A DNA stretch of 64,000 bases from positions 117,890,771 through 117,954,770 of the forward strand of contig NW_026262581.1 of NCBI RefSeq assembly GCF_021869535.1, read 5' to 3'. The position numbers were made by a program, and so were the translations under genes. Below, piece after piece: positions 22,106 through 33,593 of the stretch. The notes below the pieces were generated by a model. The model saw only the letters and a list, made by a program, of their open reading frames with translations. It was not told where the DNA came from and did no database searches. The stretch comes from Mytilus californianus. Its lineage: Eukaryota; Mollusca; Bivalvia; Mytilida; Mytilidae. Every line of letters begins with the position of its first letter. Position 1 is the stretch's first letter.

Positions 22106-22269
22106 TGTTTAATTGGCGATAGGGAACATATAAAATATACAGCCGTTCAAGTCAACCATTTAATAACATCTAATTTCGACTTCCGCCCAAGCCGACGTCA
22201 TTGACGTACCGACGTCGACAAACGAAAGTACAATAACATAGGAATGTAGTTCGCGCTATCTTCACGACA
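22106..22269 (-). repeat. Putative 3' LTR of the BEL/Pao element
   Basis: On the minus strand a short purine tract (AGGAGAA) is followed by TGTCGTGAAGATAGCGCG at 22269. The segment ends ..CCAATTAAACA at 22106, so it would start TG and end CA and be 164 bp long. It contains an ATTAAA near its end. It directly follows the last coding part of the element. The 5' LTR is absent, so the boundaries cannot be confirmed by comparison. The common mussel repeat tail begins immediately beyond it (22075-22105). Confidence 0.5.
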
Positions 22270-22453
22270 TTCTCCTGGCGCGCAAAAGAAAATAAATACA
22301 ATTATATAAAAAAAAAAACAATTTTCAAGTTACCAATTAGTTGCTTTAAATCAAATAATTCTCAAAACTGTCCATGGTTTTACGGCAGAGAGTGAAATTA
22401 ACTTTAAACTGTCAATATTAGATTTCACTGAATTTAACTTTAACTTTCACAAA

Positions 22454-22926
22454 TTATTGTCCATGTATCCACTTGTGAATTCTTTCATTCGCTCGCACTG
22501 ATGCTTCTCTTTTTGATAAAGTACGACATGTGCTTTCGTCAGTTGTAACGTGATCGATAGAATCGTTAGTTCGTACAAAGTCAGTTTTCCCATTCACTTC
22601 AATTGGATACAGTTTCCCGTCACCAGTTCCTCGACGATTGCTAGTTTCCATTTGCTTCTTGGTAACATGTCTTTATAAATATGTACGACATCACCAGTGT
22701 TAATTGCTTTCTCGTTTTTTCCTGTAGTCCGATGGAATTCTCGTAATGACGTGAGAAATTCCTTTTTCCAATGGTTCAAAAAATTGTCCAGTATGTTTCT
22801 CTGTATTTGTGCACGTTTCAAGATCTCCGATTTTCCACTGTAAATATTTGCTGTATCTTGAACGATTGTTTGCGGATACGGAGTGGTGGTTATTTTCCTT
22901 CCGTATAGTAGGTGTGATGGTTTCAA
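22454..22926 (-). pseudogene. BEL/Pao polyprotein C-terminal domain
   Basis: Two overlapping frames (22594-22926 and 22454-22651) cover the region after the integrase. The first contains KPSHLLYGRKITTTPYP and later PRSKWKLAIVEELVTG. The second resumes at LYPIEV and ends with the charged KREASVRANERI stretch that is typical of the C-terminus of these polyproteins (DUF5641-like). The frame change and an apparent loss of residues between the two parts show decay. Confidence 0.65.
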
Positions 22927-23006
22927 AGGCTCTTCGTCTGCGATGTTTGAAGAAACATATGTCAGGGGTCGGTCATTTATAATCGCTTCGATTCTGTGAT
23001 GATATT

Positions 23007-23756
23007 TTAAAGTGTCTCAATATTGACGTATGACATACCAAGTGTCCTTCTCAAACAAGTTTTTGTCAAACCAATAAGACGCTCCCAAAAACCTCCATAC
23101 CGAGGTGCTAGTCGTGGTATGAACTTCCATGTAGTTCCTTGTTTTGCAAGCCTGTCCTTCAAAGTTGATGAATTTGTAAGTTTCTCTATTGTGTCGGCTG
23201 CCGCTAGGTATGTAGACGCATTATCCGAAATCATTGTGTGAGGAAGAGATTTGCGGCTAGTAAATCTTCTAAATGACTGTAGAAATGATTCTGCTGTAAG
23301 GTCCGGTACTACTTCAAGATAAACGGCACATGTTGAAGCACACGTAAACAGGCAGATAAATTCTTTCCTCTCATTTCCATTTCTGTCCCTAACGTACTGG
23401 GGTCCCGCAAAGTCGACTCCAGTGACTGTAAAAGGCGGAGCTTCTGTCAATCTGGTTTTCGGCAATGGCGGCGGATCAGGTGCTATGTATGGTTTTCCGC
23501 TGACTTTTCTGCAATGTTTCAATGTTTCATGTACATCAAGTACAGCCAATCGAGTAAGTGGGTGGTCTTTATGTAATAAATAAGGGAATCTAGCAGTCTC
23601 TGTCAATGGTGCGTTGTGAATCCTCCCACCGAAACGAATAGTTCCAAATAATCTTAACTGTTTCACGAGTGACAATCTTCTGCTGGTCTGTGACTTTATG
23701 TTTGTAATTTCCTCTGAGTATTGTCTCTTCTGACAGTTCATTATCCAGAGTTCCAT
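23007..23756 (-). pseudogene. BEL/Pao integrase domain
   Basis: This 249-codon frame has an integrase core with candidate catalytic residues in VTGVDFAGPQY (Asp), TMISDNAS (Asp) and RYGGFWERL (Glu). The preceding HHCC zinc-binding region is incomplete: the His-containing VLDVHETLKHC stretch joins directly to RKVSGKPY, suggesting an internal deletion of a few dozen residues. A frameshift near 23007 separates it from the next frame. It would join retroelement cDNA to the host genome in an intact element. Confidence 0.8.
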
Positions 23757-23772
23757 GGCTTGTTGTAATTCA

Positions 23773-25321
23773 CTAGTTGTAAGCTGGTCGGGTTTTCTCT
23801 GATTTTGAAATTTTACAGTTAGCTACAAATCTCCGAATAAAGGCGGTCACTCGGATCGTTTTGTATAAGGTGCTGTACCGAGTAATGTCCATAATAATGT
23901 CAATTCCTGCTTCCTTCAGACTGTTACTTTTTTCTTCTGTTGGTGTGTCGTCGATGTTTTCGTGTTCTACGAATGATGATAGTACGGTACTATCTGTGAG
24001 CGTTGACTTCCATGTCGGCCACTTTTCCTCATCGGTTAGCCATTCGGGTCCGTTAAACCAGAGTGCGTTCTGCAAAAACTGTTCCGCAGTCAGTCCTCGA
24101 GTCAGTAAATCTGCTGGATTTTCTTTAATTGGACAATATCTCCATTCATCATGTGCAGTCAAATTTCTGATCTCATTAATTCTGTTCTGAACAAATCGTT
24201 TAATTGTCTTGACGTATTCAACCAGTGTAGAACAATTTGGCTGTCTGACCAAAATACCACTTTGTCGCTAGGTAGGGTAGTCCTGATGTGGCTAGCGAGG
24301 CGAGCTCCGATAAGTGTGGCCATTAGTTCTAGTTGTGGAAGAGTCAACTTCTTTAATAGTGCTACACGATTCTTCGCCATTACTACTGCTGAATGACTTC
24401 CATTACAAATATATGCTATTGATCCATATGCGTCCATAATTGCATCGACGAAAACATGTAATTCATTGTGGTCCATGTTAACTGATGAGCTTGTGAAATA
24501 GTGCCTTTCCATTTCTGCAGTTGTTGTGATCTTTAAATGTTTGGCAAGTTTTATCCATAGATGTTGTAATTCAGACGACGATATAGGTTTGTCCCAGTCT
24601 ATTTTCTGTCTCCATAAATCTTGCATTAATATTTTGGCTCTCACAGTAATGGGGCTTAAGAGTCCTAACGAATCGTAAATCCTTGAAGACTGGCTTAGAA
24701 TCTCTCGCTTTGTGATATTCCCTATTTCTTGGTTCAATTTCACTTCCGGAAAGGAAAGTTTGTCTGTAATTGTATCCCAACGTAGTCCAAGTATTTTCGT
24801 TTGGTGTCTTTGTCAAGTACATTTTCAGCTTGTGCAAGTTCTCAGAGATGGCTACTATTTGATGTCCATGAGCGTAGATTAAACTCAGCTTCTGACATTA
24901 ACGATCTTGCTTCACGGAAATATGTAAGAGCTTTCTTCGCATTTTCAAGGCTTGACAAAATGTTATCAACATACAAATCCTTCTTCATGTGGGATGCAGT
25001 TTCCGTTTTGTATTTATCTAAGTGTTTCAGTAATGCTGCATTTAAGATAAAAGGAGAACACGTGGCGCCAAACAATACAGATTTAAAGCTGTAAGTAATC
25101 AGCTGGCTAGCTTGATCATTCGGATCGCTCAACCATAGGAAGCGTTTTACATCTCTGTCACTGTTCTCAAGGCCACCACGTAGAAAGGATTTCTCAATAT
25201 CTGTGCTCACTCCAATTTTGTTGAGTCTAAATCTCATCAGATTTTTTGTTAGATCATTAAGTACTGGTGGTATAGGCATTCGTTTAAGCTGGCATGGTAT
25301 GGCGATTGTCTGCAGCTGCAA
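23773..25321 (-). pseudogene. BEL/Pao reverse transcriptase and RNase H
   Basis: Four frames carry this region. 24842-25321 has the RT palm with IGVSTDIEKSFL, the DRDVKRFLWL stretch and KKDLYVDNIL, where YVDN is the active-site box variant. 24571-24837 and 24159-24743 continue into the Pao-specific connection and RNase H, with HVFVDAIMDAYGS, LPQLELMATL and FWSDSQIVLHW supplying the acidic residues. 23773-24252 finishes the RNase H and linker (ENPADLLTRGL). Frame changes lie near 25321, 24840 and 24200. Confidence 0.8.
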
Positions 25322-25322
25322 T

Positions 25323-25946
25323 CGTGTACTACTCTAATGGGTGTGGTAGCTGAGTCCTTTTTTACAGCTTGTGAGGAATGTAATGAGTTTTGACTGGAAT
25401 TGTGTCTTCATCTACCTTTTCTATGAATCCTCTTTTCTCTTGCTTTTTTATAATATCCCCATATCTGTGTAGTAACTCTGGTTCCCGACAAAGTCTTCTG
25501 ATTGTGCTCTCTGTTCTCGATTTAGCGATATAACAGTTTTATGGCAAGTCAGGGTGGTCCTGTTTCTATGGCAATTTGGCGTGATACTGTCCATTTTCAA
25601 ATCTCATTGAAGTCTGTTGATATATCTGGAGGTACTTTAAATCTTCATCTGTTTTAGCTGGATTTATCCCAAGCGAATCTAGCTTCCAGAAGTTTTCAAT
25701 ACTGTTCTTCTCCATATGATGACTTGAAATGATATTCAAAAGGTCGGGAGAAATTGATGAAGTACTTTTATTGCTTACTGGTCCTGACAATAAATAGCCA
25801 ATTTTTGAGCTAACTGCTGTAGGTCCATCACCTCGTATAGGAACGGATATGGTTGGAACAATCAGTGTGTGAATTGGTATCTTCTCTCCAGAATCGGTCT
25901 GTATATCAATATTTGCTGATTCAAGTTGGCGTACATTGTTACTCAC
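25323..25946 (-). pseudogene. BEL/Pao protease end and start of reverse transcriptase
   Basis: The 126-codon frame 25566-25946 covers the C-terminal part of the DUF1758-type protease and the linker (ISVPIRGDGPTAVSSKIGYL, FWKLDSLGI). At 25566 the usual LPW of the RT start reads LP-stop (TAG for Trp). Coding similarity continues to about 25323 through further in-frame stops (for example around 25540), including an EKRGFIEKV stretch. Confidence 0.65.
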
Positions 25947-26023
25947 GTCTCCGAATGCAGCGAGTTGAATTGTTTCTTTTCCTGTGGCGTTAACATTTAG
26001 CTTCCTGGCTAAACTCTCAGTTA

Positions 26024-26135
26024 TGAAAAAAGTAAAATAAAAAAAATACCGAACTCCAAGGAAAATTCAAAACGGAAAGTCCGTAGTCAAATGGCAAAAT
26101 AAAAAAGTCAAACACATCAAACGAATGGATAACAA
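26024..26135. repeat. Short repeat inserted in the protease, 5-bp TSD ATGAA
   Basis: About 109 bp, with AATACCGAACTCC and AACGGAAAGTCC landmarks of a common mussel repeat, interrupts the protease frame. ATGAA flanks it on both sides (26023-26027 and 26136-26140). Removing the insert and one ATGAA would leave the two flanking coding parts in the same frame, which supports the boundaries. Confidence 0.7.
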
Positions 26136-26440
26136 ATGAAGGAACGTTGAGCACCCTCGTCAAATAAAATATTTGATTCTGCGTAATTGTGTTGAAAATG
26201 TACTAGTGCTATTGCGGTTTTCAACAAAACATTCGAGTGTTGTTTAACTGTAGATGACGTGTGCATTACAACTGGTACGGCTTTATCTCCATTTTGACCT
26301 CCCGACATTACTGACTGTGACTTCTGTTCAGCTACAAATCGACCTCCACACAGGCTTGTATGGTGCTTCTTGTTGCATTTTCGGAATTTATTTTGCGATT
26401 TACATTCTTTAGCGAGATGCGATCCAAGGCAATTAAAACA
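26117..26440 (-). pseudogene. BEL/Pao zinc knuckle and protease N-terminal part
   Basis: At 26402-26440 the minus strand encodes a CFNCLGSHLAKEC knuckle (CX2CX3HX4C). It is followed by CNKKHHTSLC and, in the same frame, by the protease start with the active-site motif FDEGAQRSFI (Asp present; Glu where Ser or Thr is more usual). The frame ends in the inserted repeat. An in-frame TAA lies four codons before the knuckle. Confidence 0.7.
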
Positions 26441-26589
26441 TAACTTCGTTTAGTTTTATCCTTTATATATATAATGGTATTAATAAATGAGTTAAAGTAG
26501 AATATACAATTGCATTATGAAATACTTAAATACAGATTATTCAGTAGGACAATGAGGATAGTATTAAATTATCCAGACCATCTTTAAAT

Positions 26590-26800
26590 AATGTATTTAT
26601 TGATATCCTGTGATGACTTTTATTATTGATATCCTTTAATGAATTTGTGATACCCTTAATTCGTTTGAAGATAAGCTTGATTCGGTTAAGATAACCCTAA
26701 TTCGTTTAGAGATATTGAATCTTTTCGGAATATTCGAAATTCATGTTGGATTATTGATGAGTCATCCAATATTTATAGATCTAATGGAATATCAATATAA
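26590..26800. repeat. Second array of palindromic GATATC-type words
   Basis: Repeated GATATCCT(T)TAATGA, CCCTAATTCGTTT and GGAATATC words in both orientations, in the style of 21520-22060. The BEL/Pao element lies between the two blocks. Confidence 0.4.
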
Positions 26801-27919
26801 ACTTCAAAAATGACCAAGTGTTTATGTGTGATTCCTTATTAATTCCTAATTATCAAGTTTGACGTATAGGTGATACATGTACTTATAACACAAGCAATTG
26901 GCCCAACCAATAATAAAGTTTGAGACGTTCCCTGTTTCCCAACCTTGGTCCTTCGGCGATGCAAGCTGTGTTGTAGAAATTTTATCGAATTAAATTTTAA
27001 AGGGGTAGCTATGCCAGACCCCAACTTTGGGCATATGTCGTGCATGTTGTATGCCATTCGTGAATTAACCCAACTAGATCTGTGAGCCATGCAAGCCCTA
27101 TGGTAGTGTTTTCTCTTGAACCTAATGATAACAAAAGCTTTGCTGTACGGAATATTTAATTAATTGAAGTAATTTGAGGAAAGAATCGCTAGACCCCAGA
27201 TATGGAACTCTGTGTAGTCCTTCCGTAAATTCACTCACCAGGCCTTTTTGTCTGTGTATTTAAGACTATTATATATCATTAGGAACAATTTTAATCAAAT
27301 ATTTTGCCTTAGGAATGGTATCAATCCTTTCATGCATTATTGTTAAGGTTTACAAGTGACAAAGAATATGTTGGCACCTCTGGTTAAGATATTTTATGAA
27401 TTATGAAATATTTCAAAGCACGATAAAATAGATATTATGGAAAAGGACATTGTTGATAAATTAAAAATTATAAATACCATGTGAACATTCTTCTCGAAAA
27501 GAACCATTCAAGAAAATCTAGACCTCACAAAACAAATGCTCATAGGATAAAGGTTAAGTGCTTCGATGATTGGATGATTGGATCAAGTTGTTATAAAGAA
27601 TTATAGGTACAAATACTTTCCTTTCTAAATTGGTTTAGATAAAACACAAACGTGCACTTTTTGTCGAACCATAGCAAGCTTAGGTGTATGTTTTTGGGAA
27701 TGTGTATATACAGATATGGCAAAAATTTTTGCAATACGACCACTTTAGCGTTATAAACCATGTAAACGAAAAAAACTAACACAAGGAAGAGATATACAAC
27801 AGACATGAATTCTGCGGTAGTTTGTGTTATGATTGGTTTACCTCTAACTGTATTTAACAGATGCTATTAAATAAGTAAAGGACAAAATCAATACAATATA
27901 AACAAAACATAAAGTGATA
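26801..27919. other. No gene recognised
   Basis: Several short frames without recognisable domains. No splice-bounded exon could be supported. Confidence 0.4.
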
Positions 27920-28255
27920 CTTAACTATGAGTAAACATGATTTAGTCATTAGTTGTTATCGGCTTTTGACAAGCTTTTAAGAACTGCAAGTACTCTTAAA
28001 TTGATACTGTCTGTCTTTTTGTAAGATGTTTTTCGTGCTTGCTTTGTGCAAATTACATCTGATGAGTCAATGTATTTCCAAATGATTTTTACAGTTTGTT
28101 TTTATATTGTGCTGGTACTCCACTGTCCCAGGTTGTGAAGGGTAGAGCGCTCATAAACATTTATGTTTATGTTTAATCCCGCCACATACTAAATATTGTT
28201 GTCCCAAATCAAGGGTCTGTTAATCAGTGGTTTTCTATGGTTGCTGGTTGTAATA
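27920..28255 (+). repeat. Mussel dispersed repeat, partial and diverged
   Basis: Contains AACTGCAAGTACTCTTAAAT, ACATCTGATGAGTCAA and CCACTGTCCCAGGTTG segments in the same order as at 11420-12100. The tail is missing. Confidence 0.6.
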
Positions 28256-28269
28256 TTTGGTTTTTTTTT

Positions 28270-28660
28270 GTTTTTATACGACCGCAAAAAATTTTTGCGG
28301 TCGTATATTGGTATGACGTTGGCGTCGTCGTCGTCGTCGTCGTCGTCCACAGACACATTGGTTTTCGCACAATAACTTTAGTTTAAGTGAATGGATCTCT
28401 ATGAAATTTTACCATAAGGTTCAATACCACAAAAGGAAGGTTGGGATTGATTAAGGGGGTTATGGTCCTAACAGTTTAGGAATTAGGGGCCAAAAAGAGG
28501 CCCATTTTTCTAATTTCCAGACAATAACTTGTGTTTAAGGTGAACCTGGGGTAAGGGAAATAACTCGTACACATCTACTTGAAGTCATTGATGCGTTTTA
28601 TTAAGGCACTCAATTTCAAGCATCTGTGTACACAGATCGTTTACCTTGGATACTGACAGC
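28270..28660 (+). mobile_element. TACGACC-family element, end with terminal palindrome
   Basis: Begins with a near-perfect hairpin at 28276-28306: ATACGACCGCAAAAA, one base, TTTTTGCGGTCGTAT. This is followed by a (GTC)8 run (28322-28347) and a GGATCTCTATGAAATTTTACC block. The last block also occurs at 50890-50990 and, in reverse, at 39700-40120, so all three are pieces of one family. Confidence 0.6.
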
Positions 28661-28876
28661 GACAGACGATAACTACAATGAGAGGTTTATTTGAATCCAA
28701 AACTTTGAACAAATTGTTCAAACAGATTAGTATTGAAGAAACAATTGATCACACATATGTGCAACATAATTACATGAATATCGGGGCGGAGGAGGAAGTG
28801 GAGAATGAAGGAATGATTGACAGCAATTGGAAGGTGGGGAGACGTATAGTATAATTTCGGCGTACTGGCAGATAAA

Positions 28877-29042
28877 ATGTATTGTTGCAGGTGCAATGAT
28901 ACCCTCCATGAACGAACGACCGGATTCGGCAGTTATCTTCAAATTTTATGCACCAACACAAAATGCAGAACGGTAACAGACGTGCCAACGGGAAAAGTGG
29001 GTCCAACTGGATCATTCGACATCACTGCTAAGATAGTCATAG
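28877..29042 (+). CDS. Mutator-like gene exon 1 (N-terminal Cys cluster)
   Basis: The frame from the ATG at 28877 reads MYCCRCNDTLHERTTGFGSY, then a C-x4-C (CTNTKC) and FDITAKIVI. The C..C / GFGS..L.ILC pattern matches the start of Mutator-like transposase domains, where paired cysteines probably bind zinc. The donor is G|GTAAAT at 29043 (phase 1). An in-frame TAG lies just upstream; whether 28877 is the true start or the exon begins at an acceptor (TATAG near 28850) is open. Minus-strand frames over this exon are shadows. Confidence 0.6.
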
Positions 29043-30334
29043 GTAAATACTTAAATAAATATCAATTGCATTTACATATTTTATCAAAATTTACTTTTTT
29101 TATTTTATGTAAAATGTAAACAATGTTCGTGTTAAGCATATCCACCTTTTTCCTTTGAAAAGTTTTACCTTTATTGCCAATATTGGATACACTTCCTATT
29201 TCATCCAACAAAAGAAGACAATTACATACATGTATATTCAGAAATGTAATTGTAGATAATATTTTAGAGATGATGAGATTGACTATTATTTTTAAATGCA
29301 TCTATTGGATATAATTGTGTGTAGAGTTACTTCCCCTTTTTTCCCTTTTGAAATTGTCCTCCAAATTTTGTTTTGTTTCAAAAAAGACATTTACAACTAC
29401 TAAACTGAAAAGCCAGATATTTTCAAGTATCAAAAATATAAAATGGATATTCAAAGTTTATACAAAAATCATTAATTGCAATAAATGTTAAAAATCTACA
29501 GTTCTACAAAATGTTTATAGACAAATGATAACATAATATGATTCATTTACAAAGAGAAATTTCAAACATAGTTTTCTAATCTAATACCAATGTGGTACAG
29601 ATAAAAGATATCTTAATAAAGATAAAATAAAAATACCACTGTGGTAGGATAGTAATCAAAGAAAAGAAAGGGTAGACTATAGTAGGCAGATATATATATT
29701 CTCCACATGGTGATTATTGTCCTTACATGTATATATCTATATAGCTAGACATACCTTTAGTAGTGAGTAAAATGAAAGAAAATTAAAGAGAGTACAAGGA
29801 ATTTAGGTCAGTTTCCAAATTTACCCAAAAATATTTGCCAGTTTCAACATATTTTAAAATATATTACTGCACCTTTTCTTTTATCACTCTATAAAACCAA
29901 TGCTTTTATTTGGTTGTGAAAACTTAGTAAATGTAGTGGCGGATCCAGAAATTTTCATAAGTGGGGACCCACTGACTGCCTAAGAGGTGGCCTGCTGCAG
30001 TCATGCTTCAGTGATTCCCTATATAATCAACCAATTTTTTCACACAAAAAGGGGTAACAGCCGCCGACCCCCACTCCCACCCCCACCCCCCTCTAAATTT
30101 GCCCCTGACATATATAACACAGCTGTTACCACTGAAATAAAACAAAGTCATTTCCAATTGTTTGAGCATCAAAAGCTAAATGTGAAATTTTGAAACACAT
30201 TTTCAACATAACATAACATTGTACAAATATTGGTATGTATTCTGAGATTAATATAAAGGTTCTCCTTAAATATCAAATTAATTGGTATTATCAATGAAAT
30301 GATATTGTATATAAAGTGTTATGAGAATAATCAT

Positions 30335-30620
30335 AAAAATAAGAAGATGTGGTATGATTGGGGTATGAATGCTTATAAGACAACTCTCCATCAGAGACCA
30401 AATGATGTAGAAATTTTAAAACAACTAAAGGTCAACGAACAGCCTTCAACAATGAGCAAAACCCATAAGGCATAATCATGCAGCTCCAAAAAGTCCATAA
30501 ATTACAAATGTATATCAATTCAAACGGGAAAACTAACCTGATGTATGTACAAAACAAAGAGTTATATGTAAGACCAGCCTTAAAAAAATTGTTTGTTTGG
30601 CATTGCCGACCCACACTATC
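30335..30620 (-). repeat. Mussel dispersed repeat, reverse orientation
   Basis: Starts AAGAAGATGTGGTATGATTG and continues with CAACTCTCCATCAGAGACC and GCCTTCAACAATGAGC, the complement of the tail and central segments. Confidence 0.7.
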
Positions 30621-30784
30621 AGCAGGTGGGTAGGTAGGTAGGGAAATTATTTTTTTTATATTTAAAAGTTTTATACATGTAAATCATGAAGTCTCAAGAT
30701 CAATGGTGTCTAAAGCATTGCAGCATTGTTATGTGTACATGCTGATGGTTTCTTTGAAAGGGGTCAACCGTCAATGTCACATTC

Positions 30785-31300
30785 TACATGTACATCATAT
30801 GGATAATTTCATGTAAGACAGTCAGTTTTATTGGCAGAGTTAACCAAAGTACCCAGAAAAAACACAGAACTGAGGCAGGAAACTGACAAATTAACCATAT
30901 TAAATGTATGACTTGAAAATTGAACTTTAATTGTGGGACTGCCCATTGAACATAGACCTGACATCTTGAAGTTGTGGTCACAGTTTGGTAAAATTACCAT
31001 ATTTTAAATGACCCAACCACTGCGGTTCCTTGTACAAATAGACAATGATTTAAAACTTTGATTGTTTGCTTTGATTTTAAAAACATCACTTTCTACACCA
31101 TATGGGTAATTTCATGGCAGTCAGTTTTGTTGGCGTACTAAACTGTAGTACTTGAAGGAAAGTGCCAACCTGCGGGAGGAAACTGACTAACCTTATCACA
31201 TATGACATGAAAATCAAACCTTAATTTTGCAACTGCCCAACTAGGGCTCAAACCAACACCTAGAGGCTAGTAATCATACATGTAAGGTGTGACAAACTAC
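30785..31300 (-). repeat. Two old SINE copies in tandem
   Basis: Two segments about 312 bp apart each run ACATCATATGG(A/G)TAATTTC, GTCAGTTTTxTTGG, a GAGGAAACTGAC motif, ACTGCCCA and a GxxxCA/AATCATAC-like end. The order is the reverse of the SINE at 14645-14870 (compare GTTTTCTCCGGGxACTCCG and TTTCCTCC). Both are strongly diverged. Confidence 0.45.
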
Positions 31301-31611
31301 CATACAAACACGCCTACTGCCCCTGATAAGTTTTGAGGATAAAGGATCTATCATCTGTACCAAATTAGGATAGCAAAATATTAACAATTTGGAAGGTTGG
31401 CACAAATAGACATGGTGTTTATACTAATATTATCAAAGTGCAAGGTTTTTCAGGGCTAGGTTTAAAACGTATGATAAATTCAAAATAAAAATATGCAGCA
31501 GGACAGACAATTTTTGCAGATAAATAAATTATGGGTTGTAACGCTTGTTTGATTAACAGAAATCTGGACATGATTACATGAATACAGATAAATTAATGAG
31601 CCCTTATAATT

Positions 31612-31944
31612 GTGGAAAAGGAGGGGATTTTATTCATCACTAGTACACTAGATACATTTATAAATATGTTTCTGTCAGTATCTTTTATGTTTTACAAGGA
31701 CATCATTCGTAAATATAAATCAACATGCAGACATCTTATACGTTCAGGTATTTCACATCCAATATTTTATGGTAATATTCTTTACAAAGCACAAAAATGT
31801 CGGCATTCACCTCAAAAGCTAACCAAACCTTTAAACAGACTTATTCGGAAAGGATGTAGTTACGATACTGTTGTCAAGTCATTAAGGATTGCATATTTTG
31901 GTATTAATATTGATTCACTCATAGGTTCTTTGCATCGGAAATAA
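31612..31944 (+). pseudogene. Possible C-terminal tail of a retroelement reverse transcriptase
   Basis: A 110-codon frame contains KYKSTCRHLIRSGISHPIFY, then a basic stretch and NRLIRKGCSYDTVVKSLRI. The 'LIRKGY..D.VVKSL' style resembles tails that follow reverse transcriptases in bivalve retroelements as I remember them. No RT motifs are present, and the frame lies in intron 1 of the Mutator-like gene. It could instead be an unrelated exon; confidence is low. Confidence 0.3.
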
Positions 31945-32866
31945 ACACATTTATTCTAAAACCAGTTGTTGGCATGATACGGGTTATGTTCTTCTCATAT
32001 ATTTTATGATGGTATGATACTAAACCCCTATAGCTAACGGGAGGGATTGTACTTGATTTTCATATGATGAAGACATAATCTTTCAATCAGTTTAATTGAG
32101 GTCTAGAGCTGGCATGTCAGTAACTGCTAGTAGTCCTTTGTTCATTTATGCATCCTTGTCATTTTGCTTAGTTTCATTTGTTACCTATTCTGACATCAAC
32201 TGTTTCTGCTTTACAAAATATAAAATTTGAGTCCTCTACAAGGTCTCTCAGAACGTTTATTTCAAAGAATAGCTGAAAATTTGATTTTTGATAAAATCCA
32301 TCTCCGTTAACCAATGCATTGCAGCATAGGGAGATGCTCCCCCCTGCCGGCCTCTTTGACATTACAGACTTTTTCTATTCCATGTCATTTAAATGTTTGC
32401 TCCCAATACAGTGTAAGGCAAGCGCTTTTAAGATCGTGATTTGAAATAAGTAAAGCCAGAAACAAACTCTTTAAATAAAAAAAAAAATTTCTGAAACTCA
32501 AATAAAATTATTTGGGCGGCAAGTTTTTCAGTGGGTCGGGCGGCAATGCCAAAAAAATGAAATTTTATTTTAGGCCTAATCAGGTAGTATTAATTTAAAA
32601 TATAATTGCTACTGTTTTTGTGATGACATTTTTCATGTGAATAATCTAAAACCATAAAAAAAACATGATGGGTTCAACTGAAATAGTCCCAATCCAATAC
32701 AAAAGCAAAATAAGTAACTAGTTCTACTGAGAGGAAAAGTTTGTGAAAAAATACATTTCAATTATATAAATTGAAGTTGAACTACATGTATAGTTGGTTT
32801 CTACAAACTGTAATTTTTGTTTCATAAAATGCTTTCTTATATGTAGAAATGATACATGCTGCCTAG

Positions 32867-33031
32867 GATATGCACAAATAAGAAACTTTCTGACAGAATG
32901 TAACTTGCCAGTCATGAGTAAGTCTTGTTTCCAAAAACATGAGAAGAAAATTGGAAAAATCTTTGTATCTGCTGCTGAAGAATCCTGCAAGAAAGCTCAA
33001 CAACTGGAAAAAAGAAATTTCTACAGATAAG
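32867..33031 (+). pseudogene. Mutator-like gene exon 2, with a probable one-base insertion
   Basis: Reads YAQIRNFLTECNLPVMSK and KIGKIFVSAAEESCKKAQQL, matching the Mutator-domain region before the first catalytic Asp. Acceptor at 32865-32866 (CCTAG) joins exon 1 in phase; an earlier AG at 32845-32846 would give the wrong frame although coding similarity may start there. The frame hits TAA at 33028, three bases before the donor (33032). One extra A in the GGAAAAAAG run (33007-33014) explains this: with one A fewer the exon would end in the phase that exon 3 requires. So either a real frameshift or a homopolymer error. Confidence 0.6.
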
Positions 33032-33187
33032 GTAATACTATATGATATATTTGACTTATTTTAATCTACTTCTGGACCTCTTTCAAATATGACTTATATA
33101 TGTATATTTATATATATATATATATATATGCTTCCGCAAATTTACAGATCTAACATTATTGGGCTGTTCGTTTAGACGAATTATATT

Positions 33188-33220
<33 letters not shown>

Positions 33221-33593
33221 AGATGTGGTATGATTGCCAATGAGACACATCTCTGCAAGAGACCAAATTACACAGGAATTAACAACTTATGGGTCACCCA
33301 ACGGCCTTCAACAATGAGCAAAGCCTAAACTGCATAGTCAGCTATAAAAGGCCCCAAAATCACAAAACTTGTCCTAAAGGTACAGATAAAATATTAACAG
33401 TTTGTAATTAGGGCTACATATACATGGAAAAAGCATCATTTTTCTGAACTGAATGAAAAGTAATTTACATTTACAATTAAAAATATAACTTCTCCAACAA
33501 TTAAAAACATAAGAAGTCAAAAGAACAATCTTATATATGTCCATCTATAAATCAAAATAAAAAATAAATCAATAGAATTATATATATATATAT

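Larger units (their letters stand above)
22106..26455 (-). mobile_element. BEL/Pao LTR retrotransposon, 5'-truncated and decayed
   Basis: Minus-strand order is zinc knuckle, aspartic protease, reverse transcriptase, RNase H, integrase and a C-terminal domain, then a putative 3' LTR. This order with a Pao-type RT defines BEL/Pao. The gag region and 5' LTR are missing: an in-frame TAA precedes the zinc knuckle and sequence similarity stops near 26455. At least five frameshifts, several stops, an internal deletion in the integrase and a 109-bp repeat insertion in the protease make it inactive. It sits between two blocks of palindromic-word repeats. Confidence 0.9.
29043..32846. other. Intron 1 of the Mutator-like gene, with repeats
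   Basis: Holds a GTGGCGGATCCAGAA repeat (29935-30070), a reverse mussel repeat (30335-30620), two old reverse SINE copies (30785-31300) and a frame resembling a retroelement tail (31612-31944). The rest is AT-rich. Confidence 0.55.

Noticed and set aside
22106-26455. Active retroelement
   Set aside because: Missing 5' LTR and gag, several stops and shifts, a deletion in the integrase and an insertion in the protease.
28687-29015. Three overlapping minus-strand frames
   Set aside because: They are shadows of exon 1 of the Mutator-like gene on the plus strand.
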